Source: Nitrososphaerota archaeon (GTDB lineage Archaea; Thermoproteota; Nitrososphaeria; Nitrososphaerales; Gagatemarchaeaceae). From it: DNA of 32,034 bases. The stretch spans positions 1 through 32,034 of the forward strand of contig JACQFO010000007.1 of NCBI GenBank assembly GCA_016200025.1, written 5' to 3'. Shown piece after piece: positions 15,742 through 22,659 of this stretch. The notes under the pieces are model-generated. The model did not search any database and was not told where the DNA came from. It was given only the letters and a program-made list of their open reading frames with translations. The first letter of the stretch is position 1; each line of letters begins with the position of its first letter. The translations under genes and the position numbers were made by a program.

Positions 15742-17404
15742 CCTGCTCCTTCAGCTGGCGCCGGAGCACCTTTCCCACCAGGGTCTTGGGGAGGTCCTGG
15801 ACGAAGGCGTAGGTCCTGGGGGCCTTGTAGTTGGCGAGCCTCTCCTTGCAAAACGCCAGCAGCTGCGCCTCGGCTCCCTCCGTAGGGACCCCTTCCTTCA
15901 GTACGACGAAGGCCTTCACCGACTCCCCCCTGTATTCGTCGGGGACCCCGATCACGGCTGCCTCCTTGACCAGCGGACTCTCGAACAGGACTTCTTCCAC
16001 CTCCCGGGGGTAGACCTTGAGGCCTCCGACGTCGACCATGTCCTTTTTCCTGTCGACGATGTACAAGTAACCGTCATCGTCCATCTTCGCGATGTCGCCG
16101 GTGAGCAGCCAGCCGTCGAGCAGGACCAAACCGGTCTCTGCCGGGTTGTTCCAGTAGCCCTTCATCACCTGGGGGCCCTGGATCTCGAGTTCGCCAACCT
16201 CGCCGGTCGCCAGGACTTTCGAGGGGTCGTCGAGATCCACGACGCGGACGTCGGTCGAGGGGAAGGGTATGCCAATGGAGCCTTCCTTGGGCAGCCCCCC
16301 CTGGAAGGGGTTCGTCGACCCGACCGCCGCCGTCTCGGTGAGGCCGTAGCCTTCGACCAGGTTGCCGCCCGTGAGCGCGTTGAACTTCTTCCTTACGGCC
16401 ACGGGCAGGGCCGCCCCGCCGGAGAACGCGACCCTCACGGTCTTCAGGTCGAACTTGGCGACCTCGGGATGGTTGTTGATGGCAACGTACATGGTCGGGA
16501 CTCCGCAGAAGCAGGTGACCCTCTCCTTCTGTATGGTCCGCATTACCTCTTTGAGCTCGAACCTGGGAAGAAGGACGACCCGCCCGCCTGAGAGGAGCGG
16601 CGCGTTGAGGCACGCGGTCATCCCGAAGATGTGGAAGAGCGGCAGGACGGCGAGGGACACGTCGGCACCTGTGAGCGGGAGCGACATGGCCCCGATCGTC
16701 GCAGCTGCCAGCAAGTTGTGGTGGGTCAGCATGGCCCCCTTCGACGTCCCAGTCGTGCCACCGGTGTACTGGAGGACCGCGAGGTCTTCCATTGGGTCGA
16801 TGTGGGCGAACTCCACGAGGGGCCGGGCAGCCTCGACCAGCTCCACGAACCTGTGCGTCTCCCTCCTCCTCAGGTCCTTGACCTTGGCGAGCCCGGCGAG
16901 CCTCCGTTTGATGCCTGGGAGGTAGTCGGTGACGCTCGCGGTAATCACGTGTCTGATGGAGAGCCTCTGGCGACACTTCTCCAGGCTGGAGTAGAGGTCG
17001 TTCCCACGGACGACGTCGTTCGCGGCGACAACGATTGTGCTCCCTGAATCCCTGAGCTGCTGTTCGAGCTCGCGCTCCTTGTAGAGCGGGCTGCAGGGGA
17101 CCGCGACCGCACCAACCTTGAGGATGCCGAAGTACGCGAAAACGAACTGGGGAGTGTTTGGGGAGAAGATGGCCACCCTGTCGCCCTTCTTGACTCCCAG
17201 TCCCACAAGGGATGAAGCGAAGCGAGAGGAGACCTCGTCCACCTGAGAATAGGTCATGGTGCGACCTTGGTACCTAAGGCAGGGCGCCAGGCCGCGCGTC
17301 GACGCGGTCTTCGTCAGGACGGAATGCAACGGCTCCCGGGGGACAGCCGCCTCCTTCGCAAGGTAATCGGGCCAGGACTTGTACCAGAGTCGTTCGGTCT
17401 GCAA
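15728..17404 (-). CDS. Long-chain acyl-CoA synthetase (FadD-like)
   Basis: This 558-residue AMP-forming acyl-CoA ligase has the P-loop YTGGTTGTSKGAMLTHHNLL, the motif YGLTETAA, the hinge region GWLLTGDIAKMDDDGYLYIVDRKKDMVDVGG and the C-terminal lysine in PKTLVGKVLRRQL. It activates fatty acids to CoA esters for the acyl-CoA dehydrogenase and thiolase nearby. The start is TTG 17404 (MQTERLWYKSWPDYL), a normal N-terminus for archaeal/bacterial FadD; a TATA-like CTTAAGG lies about 35 nt upstream. It is divergent from the DUF373 gene. Chain length is not determinable by eye. Confidence 0.9.
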   Translation of the reverse strand: MQTERLWYKSWPDYLAKEAAVPREPLHSVLTKTASTRGLAPCLRYQGRTMTYSQVDEVSSRFASSLVGLGVKKGDRVAIFSPNTPQFVFAYFGILKVGAVAVPCSPLYKERELEQQLRDSGSTIVVAANDVVRGNDLYSSLEKCRQRLSIRHVITASVTDYLPGIKRRLAGLAKVKDLRRRETHRFVELVEAARPLVEFAHIDPMEDLAVLQYTGGTTGTSKGAMLTHHNLLAAATIGAMSLPLTGADVSLAVLPLFHIFGMTACLNAPLLSGGRVVLLPRFELKEVMRTIQKERVTCFCGVPTMYVAINNHPEVAKFDLKTVRVAFSGGAALPVAVRKKFNALTGGNLVEGYGLTETAAVGSTNPFQGGLPKEGSIGIPFPSTDVRVVDLDDPSKVLATGEVGELEIQGPQVMKGYWNNPAETGLVLLDGWLLTGDIAKMDDDGYLYIVDRKKDMVDVGGLKVYPREVEEVLFESPLVKEAAVIGVPDEYRGESVKAFVVLKEGVPTEGAEAQLLAFCKERLANYKAPRTYAFVQDLPKTLVGKVLRRQLKEQATSR

Positions 17405-17435
17405 GGCTCTGTGCTCTAATCGAAGGGGGTCGTGC

Positions 17436-17442
17436 CTTAAGG
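17436..17442 (-). promoter_or_regulatory. TATA-like box for the FadD-like gene
   Basis: The minus strand reads CCTTAAG about 35 nt upstream of TTG 17404. The spacing is at the long end for this window, so a short leader is implied. Confidence 0.4.
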
Positions 17443-17481
17443 CTTCCCTGAGTCCGACGTTGCTCCGATTGCCTCCTTAGG

Positions 17482-17490
17482 CTTAAGTAT
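17482..17490 (+). promoter_or_regulatory. TATA box for the DUF373-uppS unit
   Basis: CTTAAGTAT is centred about 35 nt upstream of TTG 17521. It is divergent from the FadD-like promoter, with about 40 bp between the two boxes. Confidence 0.45.
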
Positions 17491-17520
17491 GCAGGGCCTT
17501 CGTTTCAAGCGGAACCCGAT

Positions 17521-18645
17521 TTGGCTGCGGAAACGGAACGATACCTGGTCCTCTGCGTCGACAGGGACGACGACCTCGGCGTCAAGACAAAGCTCGAGAC
17601 GCCCGTGGTAGGAAGGGCCGCGGTCCTCGCTGCCGGCACCAGCCTCGCGCTGGCGGACCCGGAAGAAGCGGACGCCAATGCCATCTTCTCAGCGGTCAAA
17701 AAGTACGACGAGCTGACTCGCGCCGGGACCCTCTGCGAGGTCGCGGTGGTCTGCGGCGAGTCCAACAGGGGCTTCGAGGCCGACCGGAGGGTGGGGAAGG
17801 AGGTCGCCCAGGTGCTTGGTTCATCGCAATATGCGGGCGTCATCCTAGTCTCGGACGGAGGGGAGGACGAACAGGTCATTCCGATAATCCAGAGCATGAG
17901 GCCCATCGTCTCCGTCCAGAGGGTCACTGTAAAGCACAGCCAGACCGTGGAAGAGACGTACCAGGTCCTAGGAAGATACCTGAGGATGCTGGTCTTCGAC
18001 CCGCACTACTCAAAGTGGAGCCTTGGAGTCCCAGGCCTGATCTTCATACTTGCGGGGATCCTGATAGTCTCTCAGCACACCTTCGAAGCTGAGCTTGCTG
18101 CGCTGCTGGTCCTTGGCGGGGCCTTCTTCATCCGAGGGTTCAACATCGACCGCACCGTGGCCGGACTCCTGCAAAGGGGGCCGACGGGCTACATCAGGCT
18201 CTTCACCATGGTCGCCAGCGTGCTGATCGTCCTCGCCGGGGTCATCAGCGGGTACGGCAGCATGGTGAGCCAGGCGCAGGACTACGTCAGAGCGGTCGTC
18301 TCCGAGCCCGGGGCGCTCTTCGTCTATGGGGCTACGCTGGCCGGATATCTGATCAACGGCAGCCTTGCGCTGGTCTGGACCGGAATCGCGATCTATGCAA
18401 TGGGGGCGCTGCTCTCCCACATAGCCAGAGACAGCGTCCTGTGGAAGCGCGACGGGTTCGTGCTGGCCATGCTCGCGATCCTCTACCTCCCAGTAAGGAC
18501 CTTCTCCGAGTTCCTGATCAGGGGGACGACGGAATCGACCTTCCTTCTGATCTCCTACGTCCTGATCGGGCTCGCGGCGATCTTCGCCCTGACCACGACC
18601 ATCTACCCCAGGGTCAGGCCGAAGGCCGGGTCAGAACCGGAGTAG
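17521..18645 (+). CDS. DUF373 family membrane protein
   Basis: This 374-residue protein fits the archaeal DUF373 family: a soluble N-terminal domain (about 1-150, starting YLVLCVDRDDDLGVKTKLETPVVGR) followed by five to six membrane segments. The N-terminal Asp-rich DRDDDLG stretch and the VSDGGEDEQVIPIIQSM segment are typical of the family. The biochemical role is unknown. It is followed after 3 nt by a cis-prenyltransferase, so a link to isoprenoid or cell-envelope biology is possible by context only. The TTG start fits the conserved N-terminus. Confidence 0.8.
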   Translation: MAAETERYLVLCVDRDDDLGVKTKLETPVVGRAAVLAAGTSLALADPEEADANAIFSAVKKYDELTRAGTLCEVAVVCGESNRGFEADRRVGKEVAQVLGSSQYAGVILVSDGGEDEQVIPIIQSMRPIVSVQRVTVKHSQTVEETYQVLGRYLRMLVFDPHYSKWSLGVPGLIFILAGILIVSQHTFEAELAALLVLGGAFFIRGFNIDRTVAGLLQRGPTGYIRLFTMVASVLIVLAGVISGYGSMVSQAQDYVRAVVSEPGALFVYGATLAGYLINGSLALVWTGIAIYAMGALLSHIARDSVLWKRDGFVLAMLAILYLPVRTFSEFLIRGTTESTFLLISYVLIGLAAIFALTTTIYPRVRPKAGSEPE

Positions 18646-18648
18646 CTC

Positions 18649-19431
18649 ATGCTGGAATCCGCGCTTCGCCTACTCGGCGTATACAGAGTCTACGAAGGGA
18701 GACTGAAGTCCCAGATCGAAGGCGACGAGAGGCCGTCGCACATAGGCATCATACTCGACGGGAACAGGAGATGGGCGGCAAGCCAGGGGATGACCCAGGG
18801 ACTCGGGCACGAGCAGGGAGCGAACAGGGCGGAGGAGCTCCTGGACTGGTGCCACGAGCTGAAGGTCAGGACGGTCACCCTCTACGTCCTGTCCACTGAG
18901 AACCTCGACAGGTCCCCGGAGGAGCTGAAAGTTCTCTTCGAACTCATTGAAGGCAGGCTCGCGAGGCTCCTGACGGATGAGCGGATCACGAGGTACAAGG
19001 TAAGGGTGCGGGCCATCGGGCAGCTCGACCTTCTCCCGCAATCCATCACGGACCTCCTAACCGCCATAGAGAAGAAGACCGCGACCTTCGACGAGCACTA
19101 CCTTAACATCGCAGTCGCCTATGGAGGGCGGGCCGAGATCACGGACATGGTCAGGTCGGTGGCCCAGGACGTCAGGAGCGGCAAGCTCAACCCCGAGGAG
19201 GTCAATGAAGACACCATATCCAAGCGCCTCTACACGTCCTACCTCCCCAACCAGGAACCGGACCTGATAATCAGGACCTCCGGCGAAGAGAGGATGAGCG
19301 GATTCCTGCTTTGGCAGGGGGCCTACTCGGAGCTCGTCTTCATGGACGTCTTCTGGCCCGCCTTCCGGTTCATCGACCTGCTGCGCGCCATCAGGACATA
19401 TCAGAAACGAAGGCGAAGGCACGGAAAGTAG
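18649..19431 (+). CDS. uppS: cis-Prenyltransferase (undecaprenyl diphosphate synthase-like)
   Basis: This 260-residue cis-isoprenyl diphosphate synthase makes the long polyprenyl carrier for archaeal glycosylation. Signatures are HIGIILDGNRRWA (31-43), the histidine of GHEQGANRAEE, and the C-terminal RTSGEERMSGFLLWQ, AYSELVFMD and FWPAF. Length and order are normal. The ATG at 18649 lies 3 nt after the DUF373 stop. The downstream eL22-like gene has its own TATA box, so this gene probably ends the DUF373 unit. A GT-B glycosyltransferase that might use such carriers is found at 28760-29929. Confidence 0.93.
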   Translation: MLESALRLLGVYRVYEGRLKSQIEGDERPSHIGIILDGNRRWAASQGMTQGLGHEQGANRAEELLDWCHELKVRTVTLYVLSTENLDRSPEELKVLFELIEGRLARLLTDERITRYKVRVRAIGQLDLLPQSITDLLTAIEKKTATFDEHYLNIAVAYGGRAEITDMVRSVAQDVRSGKLNPEEVNEDTISKRLYTSYLPNQEPDLIIRTSGEERMSGFLLWQGAYSELVFMDVFWPAFRFIDLLRAIRTYQKRRRRHGK

Positions 19432-19439
19432 CGCAAATC

Positions 19440-19447
19440 GTTATAAC
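19440..19447 (+). promoter_or_regulatory. TATA box for the eL22-like gene
   Basis: GTTATAAC is centred 30 nt upstream of TTG 19473. It defines the start of the eL22-like gene, since the longer frame from 19311 is read through uppS. Confidence 0.6.
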
Positions 19448-19472
19448 CGATGGAACGAGTGGGGTCGCCAAG

Positions 19473-19910
19473 TTGAAAGTCAGCCTGGGGACCCTGAAGA
19501 ACAAGGGCGACGAGTTGGTTGCGTTCCTGGAGCCCCGGGTCGGCGCGAAGCCCTCCCTCTCAGGAGACACCATCGAGCTGGACGACGGGAGCCTGAGGCA
19601 GGGCGTCCGCCCGAGGCAGGTCAAGACTTACATCAAGAGGTTCCTCTACATGAACGGGGTCAGGAAGAACTACAGGGTCTTCGTTTCGGGGAAGGACCTC
19701 ACGCTACAAGAGATAGAGCTGGGCGGGAAGAAGGAGGAGGAGAAGGAATCTCCAAAGGCGGAAGCACCAGAGGCCCTGCCCACAAAGGAACCGGAGGCCG
19801 CCGAAGCGGAGGCGAAGCCTGAGGATGAGACGGGCGAGATGAAGGCAAAGCCGAAGAAAGCAGCAGCGAAGAAGCCCAAGGCAAAGAAGAAGCCCGAAGC
19901 CGAGTCCTAG
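19473..19910 (+). CDS. eL22-like ribosomal protein with an acidic/basic low-complexity tail
   Basis: The 145-residue product has a folded part (about 1-85) and a Lys/Ala/Glu/Pro-rich tail (about 88-145). The folded part follows the eukaryotic ribosomal protein eL22 pattern: a first strand, an acidic D-E-L-V-A-F-L-E helix, a short beta hairpin, then VKTYIKRFLYMNGVRKNYRVFV, which matches the [23 protein letters not shown] region of human eL22 in spacing and character. If right, it is a large-subunit protein or an eL22-fold RNA-binding protein. I chose TTG 19473 from the TATA box and because 54 upstream residues translate the uppS 3' end out of frame. It overlaps the convergent gene by 4 nt. Family assignment is by eye. 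Confidence 0.62.
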   Translation: MKVSLGTLKNKGDELVAFLEPRVGAKPSLSGDTIELDDGSLRQGVRPRQVKTYIKRFLYMNGVRKNYRVFVSGKDLTLQEIELGGKKEEEKESPKAEAPEALPTKEPEAAEAEAKPEDETGEMKAKPKKAAAKKPKAKKKPEAES

Positions 19911-20308
19911 GCCTTTCTCTGACCGCGGGCGCCCCGTGCCCTCTTCAGCCTTTTGGCCCTGAGCAGCGCCCTGAGATAATTCCTCGACTCGCGGAGCTCT
20001 TTGAGAGCCTGCTTGAAGTCCCCGGCAGCGAAGCTCGCGGACCCCCGTCGGAGATTCTTGAGCGAGAATTGGAGCGCCTGCCTCTCGTCCGGTACCGAGT
20101 ACGCCCGGATCTTGATGAACCTCCCTGGATTCTCCTCGTCGATCTCCACCCGGATGAAGACGATGGACTTCTCTAAGTCCACGTAGGAGCGCCACATCGA
20201 ACGGAGCTGTGCTGCGTCTGGCTCCCCCGAGATCGCGGACGCGAGCGATTCGAGTCTGGTCTCCGCGTCCTTCAGATCGGCCGCAGTCTCCCCTCTCCAG
20301 TCGCTCAC
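19907..20308 (-). CDS. Uncharacterised helical protein with a basic C-terminus
   Basis: I do not recognise this protein of about 133 residues. The N-terminal third is predicted helical (AADLKDAETRLESLASAI), the middle has a strand-like IVFIRVEIDEENPGRFIKIRAYSV, and the C-terminus is a long helix ending in an Arg/Lys-rich tail (KRLKRARGARGQRKA), which suggests nucleic-acid or ribosome contact. The GTG at 20308 is preferred over 20380 because a TATA box (CTAAAAG on the minus strand, 20331-20337) lies 26 nt upstream and the longer version would be read through it. It is convergent with the eL22-like gene and divergent from the next gene. Confidence 0.7.
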   Translation of the reverse strand: MSDWRGETAADLKDAETRLESLASAISGEPDAAQLRSMWRSYVDLEKSIVFIRVEIDEENPGRFIKIRAYSVPDERQALQFSLKNLRRGSASFAAGDFKQALKELRESRNYLRALLRAKRLKRARGARGQRKA

Positions 20309-20330
20309 GCCGGGAGTCGAGCCGGCCCGC

Positions 20331-20337
20331 CTTTTAG
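20331..20337 (-). promoter_or_regulatory. TATA box for the uncharacterised helical protein gene
   Basis: The minus strand reads CTAAAAG, 26 nt upstream of GTG 20308. It is the left half of a divergent promoter pair. Confidence 0.55.
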
Positions 20338-20350
20338 ACACCGGCCGGGG

Positions 20351-20365
20351 TTGAACATCGTTCAA
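20351..20365. promoter_or_regulatory. Perfect inverted repeat between two divergent TATA boxes
   Basis: TTGAACATCGTTCAA is a 6-bp perfect inverted repeat around a 3-bp spacer. It lies between the TATA boxes of two divergent genes, ending immediately before the rightward box, where a transcription factor would compete with TFB/TBP. It is a candidate operator; the regulator is unknown. Confidence 0.45.
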
Positions 20366-20366
20366 C

Positions 20367-20373
20367 CTTATAT
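20367..20373 (+). promoter_or_regulatory. TATA box for the duplicated-domain gene
   Basis: CTTATAT is centred 30 nt upstream of TTG 20400 and begins one base after the inverted repeat. Confidence 0.55.
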
Positions 20374-20399
20374 CGGGCACGGGAGCGGGACGGCTTCAC

Positions 20400-21080
20400 T
20401 TGCCGAAGAAGACCGAGCCGAAGATTGGTGGCGCATGCTTTGTCAAGCTGAACTCTCTCGTGGAGCTCGGCAGGCTCTCCTGCGCACTCGAGAGGGCACC
20501 GTTCCCGCTCTTCGCGTTCAAGCACGACGGCGCCACGAGGATCGCGGCCCAGGCCGACCTCTACATGGGGACGCCGGTCTTCTACTTCTTCGACGCGGAC
20601 AAGACGGGAGAGTTCCTCGCCTACAGGAACTCGGGCGACGGAGAGGAAGTGCAGCTGGTCTCTGCGGCCAACAACGCGACCTATCTCTACGCTCCGGTCA
20701 TCAGGGTCGCCAAGATGCCCCCGTCCCTCTCCCCCAAGGAGGACTTTCGGGACAAGTTCATGTCGGTCGAGGTGATGGACCTTCCCAGCCTCGTGAAGGT
20801 CGGGACCTACAAGATGCTCTTCGAGGAGCCCCCGCTGCCTCTTTTCGCCTTCAAGAACGGCTCATGGTGGGTCATAGGAACCTTCGCAAGGATTGACGAC
20901 TACGAGGAAGCGTCGATCTTCTTCTACACCCGCACCGAGGAGCCGCCCGGTTCGGGCTTCGTGAAGTACGCCCCGGACAAGATCTCGGAGACTGCCTTTG
21001 TCACCAGGACGGACGAGCACGGGTACTACTACATCAAGGTCGTCAAGTTGGACGTCCCCCATCCCCTAGTCCAGTTCTGA
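20400..21080 (+). CDS. Uncharacterised protein with an internal duplication
   Basis: This 226-residue soluble protein is not recognised as a named family. It contains two copies of one unit: copy 1 around residues 28-75 (APFPLFAFKHDGATRIA, then YMGTPVFYFFDADKTGEF) and copy 2 around 142-192 (PPLPLFAFKNGSWWVIG, then YEEASIFFYTRTEEPPGSGF). Both have the same PLFAFK anchor and an aromatic FYFF/FFY strand. No signal peptide or membrane segment is present. The TTG at 20400 fits the TATA box. It is convergent with the NUDIX gene, overlapping its 3' end by 15 nt. Function is unknown; the double-domain layout suggests a pseudo-symmetric ligand-binding protein. Confidence 0.75.
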   Translation: MPKKTEPKIGGACFVKLNSLVELGRLSCALERAPFPLFAFKHDGATRIAAQADLYMGTPVFYFFDADKTGEFLAYRNSGDGEEVQLVSAANNATYLYAPVIRVAKMPPSLSPKEDFRDKFMSVEVMDLPSLVKVGTYKMLFEEPPLPLFAFKNGSWWVIGTFARIDDYEEASIFFYTRTEEPPGSGFVKYAPDKISETAFVTRTDEHGYYYIKVVKLDVPHPLVQF

Positions 21081-21500
21081 CTGACGCCGCGGGTTGCCGC
21101 CGAGGAAGCTCTCAGCCTGGACTAGTATGGACCTCGAGTTGTCGTAGGAGGCCCTCACCATCGCCTGCTGATAGGGAAACCACCCGAAGCCCTGGTGCTC
21201 GAAGGAGATCTTCACGTCGTCGGTCAGCGTGCGCGCGAGGAAGTAGGTCACCTTCTTGTGGACGTTCTTTCCCTCCCTGCGGTAGTAGTATTCTATGATT
21301 CGCTTGAATCCGGGCACTATGTCTATGTCCTTCAGAGCCGTCTCCTCGCCGACCTCCCTCATCACTGTCTCGAGCTCGTTCTCGCCCTTCTCCATGTTCC
21401 CCTTCGGGAAGTCCAGCCTCCCTGCGTTCATGAGGAGGAGGTACTTCCTTCCCTCGGGCTTCTCGATGAAAACGACCGCCCCGGCGGAGCGCTCCTCCAT
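21066..21500 (-). CDS. NUDIX hydrolase (Ap4A-pyrophosphatase-like)
   Basis: This 144-residue NUDIX protein begins MEERSAGAVVFIEKPEG, like bis(5'-nucleosyl)-tetraphosphatases. The NUDIX box is at 34-56 (G34, E40, R48, E49, E52, E53), with all metal-binding glutamates kept, but the terminal conserved Gly is Ala55. It would hydrolyse a nucleoside diphosphate linked to another moiety. The ATG at 21500 is chosen over 21635 because a TATA box lies 26 nt upstream and the extra 45 residues would be read through the promoter into the divergent gene. Confidence 0.88.
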   Translation of the reverse strand: MEERSAGAVVFIEKPEGRKYLLLMNAGRLDFPKGNMEKGENELETVMREVGEETALKDIDIVPGFKRIIEYYYRREGKNVHKKVTYFLARTLTDDVKISFEHQGFGWFPYQQAMVRASYDNSRSILVQAESFLGGNPRRQSELD

Positions 21501-21521
21501 GCATCGGTTTCGAAGGAGTCC

Positions 21522-21530
21522 GATTATTAG
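21522..21530 (-). promoter_or_regulatory. TATA box for the NUDIX gene
   Basis: The minus strand reads CTAATAATC, 26 nt upstream of ATG 21500. It is divergent from the inositol-phosphate-synthase promoter 40 bp away. Confidence 0.5.
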
Positions 21531-21563
21531 GATTCCGCAGCGCCTGCGCCTGAGACCGAACGG

Positions 21564-21570
21564 TTTAATA
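21564..21570 (+). promoter_or_regulatory. TATA box for inositol-1-phosphate synthase
   Basis: TTTAATA is centred about 31 nt upstream of TTG 21598. The stretch between box and start is unusually A/T-rich (CCAATTTTATGCCCATATAATT), so the exact box could be shifted; the CATATAATT copy is too close to serve. Confidence 0.5.
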
Positions 21571-21597
21571 TCCAATTTTATGCCCATATAATTCGAC

Positions 21598-22659
21598 TTG
21601 GCGAAGATCAAGGTCGCAATCGCAGGGGTGGGCAACTGCGCATCGGCCCTGCTTCAGGGAGTCACGTACTACTCGGAGAGAGGCCCGGACGAGGGGCTCA
21701 CATACTGGAAGGTGGGGAGCTATACTCCCGAGGACATCGAGTTCGTGGCCGCGTTCGACGTCTCAGCGAAGAAGGTGGGGAAGGACCTCTCGCAGGCCAT
21801 CTTTCAGGGACCCAACAACACCCAGAAGATCGCGGACGTCCCGAAGACCGGCGTCGTGGTCAAGAAGGGCCCGGTGCTCGACGGCATAGGAAAGTACCTC
21901 AAGGAGGTCGTCCCGCTGTCTGCCAAGAGCGAGGAGGACGTCGTGGAGGAGCTCGACAGGTCGGGGGCCGAGATTCTCGTCAACTATCTGCCCGTGGGCA
22001 GCACGGCGGCCTCGCACCGCTATGCGGAATGCGCCATCGAATCGGGGGCGGCTTTCGTGAACGCCATACCCGTCTTTATTGCCTCGGACGCCAGCTGGGC
22101 GTCTCGCTTCGCAAAGGCGAAACTGCCGGTCGCGGGCGACGACGTGATGAGCCAGGTGGGCGCGACCGTCCTCCACAAGACGCTGGTCAAGATGGCCATC
22201 GACAGGGGGGTCAAGGTCGACGAGACCTACCAGTTGAACATCGTGGGAGACACCGACTTCCTCAACATGCTGGAGGAGAGCAGGCTAAAGGACAAGCGCG
22301 AGAGCAAGACCAGCGCAGTCAGGGCGATGTCGCCCTACGAGGTGCCCACCAGGATAGGGCCCAGCGACTACGTCCCGTTCCTGGCCAACGACAAGGTCTG
22401 CTACATATGGCTGAAGGGGAGATACTTCGGGGGGACGACGGTGAAGATGGACGTGAAGCTGCACGTAGTCGACGCCTACGACAGCGGAGGTGTGATGGTC
22501 GACGCGATAAGAGGCACGAAGATAGCCCTGGACAGGGGGGTGTCGGGGCAGCTGACGAGCCTTTCCGCTTTCTGTTTCAAGCATCCGCCCGTCCAGATGC
22601 CCTATCCTGCGGCAAAGGCAGCCTTCGAAGACTTCACTTCTGGGCAGCTTGAACGCTGA
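21598..22659 (+). CDS. ino1: myo-Inositol-1-phosphate synthase
   Basis: This 353-residue NAD-dependent enzyme converts glucose 6-phosphate to inositol 1-phosphate, the head-group source for archaetidylinositol lipids. The NAD-binding motif GVGNCASALLQG lies at 11-22. The conserved VNYLPVGS, VAGDDVMSQVGATVLHK, NIVGDTDFLNM and YVPFLANDKVCYI stretches follow, ending with the SAFCFKHPPVQMPYPAA region. Length fits the short archaeal/actinobacterial class. The start is TTG at 21598 with the adjacent conserved MAKIKVAIAG. It is convergent with the surface-protein frame, with a 26-nt overlap of 3' ends. Confidence 0.93.
   Translation: MAKIKVAIAGVGNCASALLQGVTYYSERGPDEGLTYWKVGSYTPEDIEFVAAFDVSAKKVGKDLSQAIFQGPNNTQKIADVPKTGVVVKKGPVLDGIGKYLKEVVPLSAKSEEDVVEELDRSGAEILVNYLPVGSTAASHRYAECAIESGAAFVNAIPVFIASDASWASRFAKAKLPVAGDDVMSQVGATVLHKTLVKMAIDRGVKVDETYQLNIVGDTDFLNMLEESRLKDKRESKTSAVRAMSPYEVPTRIGPSDYVPFLANDKVCYIWLKGRYFGGTTVKMDVKLHVVDAYDSGGVMVDAIRGTKIALDRGVSGQLTSLSAFCFKHPPVQMPYPAAKAAFEDFTSGQLER

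Noticed and set aside
21571..21595. The A/T-rich stretch before ino1 as a riboswitch or small RNA
   Set aside because: It is short, has no stable hairpin that I can see and lies at promoter position; it is better explained as promoter DNA.
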